A stretch of DNA of 15,943 nucleotides, taken from contig JAAZCN010000157.1 of NCBI GenBank assembly GCA_012513245.1, forward strand, positions 1-15,943, written 5' to 3'. The position numbers and the translations under genes were made by a program. Shown one piece after another: positions 13,998-15,943 of this stretch. The notes under the pieces were generated by a model. The model worked only from the letters and a program-made list of their open reading frames with translations. It had not been told where the DNA came from and ran no database searches. Each line of letters starts with the position of its first letter. Within the stretch, counting starts at the first letter, position 1. Source of the stretch: Synergistaceae bacterium. GTDB taxonomy: Bacteria; Synergistota; Synergistia; Synergistales; Synergistaceae.

Positions 13998-14026
13998 AGC
14001 CAATAATCCACACGTTTCCATACATA

Positions 14027-14064
14027 CAAGAAACCCTGCTCACAGCAGGGTTTCTTGCTTTTTT
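14027..14064 (+). terminator. intrinsic terminator of tRNA-Val
   Basis: A perfect 14-bp stem (14027-14040 / 14044-14057; left arm CAAGAAACCCTGCT) with a 3-nt loop is followed by C and six Ts (14059-14064). It lies 29 bp after the tRNA and isolates it from dinD. Confidence 0.93.
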
Positions 14065-14112
14065 AAGTAACCACAGATAACGATAGATCACCACTGTTAT
14101 TCATTCAATACT

Positions 14113-14141
14113 GTATAATTATTTGTATAAATCTGTTATAC
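14113..14141 (+). promoter_or_regulatory. dinD promoter region with dyad
   Basis: A perfect TATAAT (14114-14119) is followed by the dyad GTATAA-atctg-TTATAC (14125-14141). A further GTATAA at 14113-14118 overlaps the -10. No good -35 is seen. The dyad covers the likely start site, a position suited to a repressor operator. It does not match the E. coli (CTGT-N8-ACAG) or Bacillus (GAAC-N4-GTTC) LexA sites. Confidence 0.4.
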
Positions 14142-14173
14142 GGTTGTAATATTCTATAAGGAGGCTGATTGCA

Positions 14174-14959
14174 ATTAACATTTTTGAAAACATCAAACAG
14201 ACAGATCTTGACGGAGTGGAATTCTGGAGCAGCCGCGATCTGTCTAAGGCTCTTGAATATAGCGATTACCGGAACTTTGAAGAAGTAATTGAAAAAGCAA
14301 AACAGGCATGTATAAACAGCCACCAGAAAATTGACGACCATTTCGTTGACGTCACCGAAATGGTCGAGCTTGGAAGTAGTGCAGTTAGACAAATTAAGTC
14401 AGTCTATTTATCAAGGTATGCATGCTACCTGATCATCCAAAGCGCAGATCCCAGAAAAGAAGTGGTAGCACTGGGACACAACTATTTCGCGCTGCAGACA
14501 CGCCGTCAGGAAGTTGAAGATGACAGGCGTTTAAAGCTGAGAGCGGAGATCAAAGAACATAATAAAGGCCTTGCATCAGCTGCGAAACAAGCAGGAGTTG
14601 TTCAGCCTATAGATTATGCGATCTTCCAAAACTCTGGATACCGGGGGCTTTATGGTGGGATGAAAAAACAAGACATCCACAAACATAAAGGTCTTAAGAA
14701 AAGCCAGGACATTCTTGACCACATGGGAAGCGAGGAACTTGCAGCCAACCTCTTTAGAGCAACCCAGACAGAAGCCAAGCTTCGCCGTGACAGAATAGAT
14801 AATAAGGCTGATGCCAATAAAACGCACTATGAAGTTGGTAAAAAAATCCGTAAAACTATTGCTGAATTTGGCAACGAAATGCCCGAAAATTTGCCAACTC
14901 CTCAAGAAAGTATTAAGAAGTTGGAATCGCGCAAGAAAAAAGAACTGCCTGCAGAGTAA
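14174..14959 (+). CDS. dinD: DNA damage-inducible protein D (DinD family)
   Basis: This protein is similar along nearly its whole length to E. coli DinD, an SOS-induced inhibitor of RecA filament activity. Matching blocks include VEFWSSRDLSKALEYSDYRNF, HFVDVTEMVELGS, LSRYACYLIIQSADP, YFALQTRRQE, AIFQNSGYRGLYGG, GLKKSQDILDHMGSEELAANLFRATQTEAKLR and HYEVGKKIRKTI. No ATG, GTG or TTG lies in frame before the GTG at 14216, which would remove about 14 conserved residues. A strong AAGGAGG (14158-14164) points to an AUU start at 14174 (spacing 9), giving 261 residues. A frameshift is the alternative. The gene sits alone on the plus strand after tRNA-Val. In many bacteria dinD is scattered and linked to mobile DNA, which fits the adjacent IS. 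Confidence 0.88.
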   Translation: MNIFENIKQTDLDGVEFWSSRDLSKALEYSDYRNFEEVIEKAKQACINSHQKIDDHFVDVTEMVELGSSAVRQIKSVYLSRYACYLIIQSADPRKEVVALGHNYFALQTRRQEVEDDRRLKLRAEIKEHNKGLASAAKQAGVVQPIDYAIFQNSGYRGLYGGMKKQDIHKHKGLKKSQDILDHMGSEELAANLFRATQTEAKLRRDRIDNKADANKTHYEVGKKIRKTIAEFGNEMPENLPTPQESIKKLESRKKKELPAE

Positions 14960-15060
14960 ATAACAGGACAATTCGTTTTTCATTACAACAACCTATCCGG
15001 CAATAGATTTATCAAACGCCTTGTATTTGTTTCGAAATGACACAAATAAGGAGGAAATTG

Positions 15061-15165
15061 ATGGATACTTTGTACACAAGTATAAAAGACAACATCATAT
15101 TTGCGATCACTGCTGTCCAAGATAGCTCAAAACTTAAAACGCCCTCCAGTAATAGCAAGGCTTAA
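15061..15165 (+). CDS. 34-residue orphan reading frame, possibly a truncated gene
   Basis: An ATG at 15061 is preceded by a perfect AAGGAGG (15048-15054) with a 6-nt spacer, but the frame stops after 34 codons. The product begins MDTLYTSIKDNIIFAITAV and ends in a polar, low-complexity tail. I do not recognise it. The good ribosome binding site and short, oddly ended frame suggest the 5' remnant of a gene cut by the neighbouring IS, or a genuine small protein downstream of dinD. Confidence 0.4.
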   Translation: MDTLYTSIKDNIIFAITAVQDSSKLKTPSSNSKA

Positions 15166-15206
15166 TTAATCGTTCTTGGACGCATTTAAAACTAGGTTGT
15201 CTTTTA
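15083..15206. repeat. nested inverted repeats between dinD and the IS
   Basis: TAAAAGACAAC (15083-15093) is the exact inverse of 15196-15206, and inside it GTCCAAGA (15115-15122) pairs with TCTTGGAC (15174-15181). The outer arms bracket 124 bp. It could be a small element, a structured RNA, or part of the IS end. The stretch 14960-15253 holds nothing else beyond the small reading frame at 15061. Confidence 0.5.
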
Positions 15207-15943
15207 CGGGTTCAGTGTTATTTTCACGTTAGCTGCTTTCGGCTGTCCAATACTCAGTTAAATAATCCAAGTTGCTCAAATTGCGGTACCGCAGGCGGTG
15301 TTTCATATGGTTTATCAAGCCAATCCAGTAATGACCGATATGTAAACAGGTTCAGCCTTAACATCGCACTCATTACTGAGAAGGACCATTTCATTTTTGA
15401 GAGATGATGAAGCCATCTTATTATCAGAAGCGATATCATGGCTGTCCAAATCTGTATGCGTAATGCGTTTACACTTGTACCGATGAATGTCTTTATGTTT
15501 AAAGTCTGTTTCAAAGCCTTAAAAAAAAGTTCTATCTGCCAGCGTTCTTTGTATATTGCCCCTATCGTTGATGCAGCAAGTTTGAAATTATTGGTGAGTA
15601 TTTTTATCTCTTTCTGTTGTTCTTTGTTCCAGACCGTTACCAGACGGAGCTTTCCAGGATATTTCATTTTTGTTGCTGTGCCGGTAAGAATAATTTCATC
15701 ATCTGAACAGACGTTGCTATTGTAAGTTCCACAACCAGGAAGTGTGATATCGTAACACATGTTATCTTTTATTCTTGTAACAAAGAAAATCTTGTTTTTG
15801 TTCCACGTATTAAATTGTTCAAAGTCCAGATATCCTCTGTCTGCCGCTATTATCGAACCTGGTTTTAGATTCAGGGTCTTTGAGATTATGCTGTCATGTA
15901 CCTTAGCATTTGTTATTTTGACGAATGTCGGCATATAGTCGCT
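15207..15943 (-). mobile_element. IS4-family insertion sequence, partial
   Basis: The element is defined by the transposase at 15254-15943. Its 3' boundary lies somewhere in 15061-15253 but could not be fixed, because the other end and the target duplication are outside the window. The inverted-repeat arm at 15196-15206 is one possible edge. The start given here is therefore approximate. Confidence 0.55.
15254..15943 (-). CDS. IS4-family transposase, 3' part
   Basis: The visible C-terminal 229 residues of a DDE transposase run off the right edge (the frame is open to 15943; the ATG at 15934 is internal). The second catalytic Asp is in IIAADRGYLDF. The IS4-type signature Y-(2)-R-(3)-E-(6)-K is visible as YKERWQIELFFKALK, giving the third catalytic residue. 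The first Asp lies outside the window. The C-terminal LFTYRSLLDWLDKPYETPP segment is typical of this IS4 subgroup. The visible part has no stop or frameshift, so the element may be active. It is transcribed toward dinD. Confidence 0.9.
   Translation of the reverse strand, partial: SDYMPTFVKITNAKVHDSIISKTLNLKPGSIIAADRGYLDFEQFNTWNKNKIFFVTRIKDNMCYDITLPGCGTYNSNVCSDDEIILTGTATKMKYPGKLRLVTVWNKEQQKEIKILTNNFKLAASTIGAIYKERWQIELFFKALKQTLNIKTFIGTSVNALRIQIWTAMISLLIIRWLHHLSKMKWSFSVMSAMLRLNLFTYRSLLDWLDKPYETPPAVPQFEQLGLFN

Noticed and set aside
14101..14160. Classical LexA box before dinD
   Set aside because: Neither CTGT-N8-ACAG nor GAAC-N4-GTTC is present; only a different dyad was found.
14105..14392. 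95-codon minus-strand frame over the start of dinD
   Set aside because: Antisense shadow of a well-supported DinD coding sequence and its promoter.
14985..15160. Hydrophobic minus-strand frame opposite the 34-codon gene
   Set aside because: No start with a ribosome binding site; hydrophobic character follows from T-rich sequence. A faint likeness to an IS4 segment was too weak to claim.
15083..15206. Integron attC site
   Set aside because: The nested arms do not fit the RYYYAAC / GTTRRRY core sites.

Overview
The window looks like a compact bacterial chromosome segment of moderate G+C. Eleven genes in a row lie on the minus strand, from dapF at the right to a DUF501 gene at the left. The order dapF-lepB-rbgA-rnhB-yraN-comM-dprA-topA-trmFO-xerC-codY resembles the rbgA-rnhB-dprA-topA-trmFO-xerC-codY neighbourhood of Bacillota. 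The hslVU and sucCD genes often found in that cluster are missing, and comM and dapF are built in. CodY, a Bacillus-type CheY, a DUF501 protein and a diaminopimelate enzyme together suggest Synergistota or a clostridial or negativicute relative. I infer Synergistota, but only moderately, because no rRNA or clade-specific marker is visible.

Layout, left to right. A minus-strand tRNA-Lys(UUU) with its own promoter (6-132) is followed by the DUF501 and S1-domain genes (170-1169), then cheY (1292-1660) and codY (1682-2518), and then xerC (2556-3443). Next comes a gene-free block of about 690 bp (3444-4133) full of inverted and direct repeats. After it is a very tight run: trmFO, topA, dprA, comM, yraN, rnhB, rbgA, lepB and dapF (4134-13679). 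Most junctions in this run overlap or abut, including ATGA overlaps at comM/yraN and yraN/rnhB. From 13680 the character changes: a plus-strand tRNA-Val(CAC) with a near-consensus promoter and a strong intrinsic terminator, then dinD on the plus strand, a 34-codon orphan reading frame with a perfect ribosome binding site, and a partial IS4-family transposase running off the right edge. This last stretch looks like accessory DNA next to a tRNA gene.

How the genes work together. The main run is mostly housekeeping: DNA topology (TopA), chromosome dimer resolution (XerC), DNA uptake and recombination (DprA, ComM), removal of RNA from DNA (RNase HII), 50S assembly (RbgA), tRNA methylation (TrmFO), protein export (LepB) and lysine/peptidoglycan precursor synthesis (DapF). 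CodY adds nutrient control.

The most interesting reading is at the xerC-codY promoter. A good promoter with an extended -10 places transcription start almost on the xerC ATG, which predicts a leaderless mRNA. A 13/15 match to the CodY box lies directly upstream of its -35, which suggests CodY autoregulation. The repeat block immediately upstream appears to have separated xerC-codY from the trmFO-topA operon. I did not find a clearly new defence or mobile system in the window.
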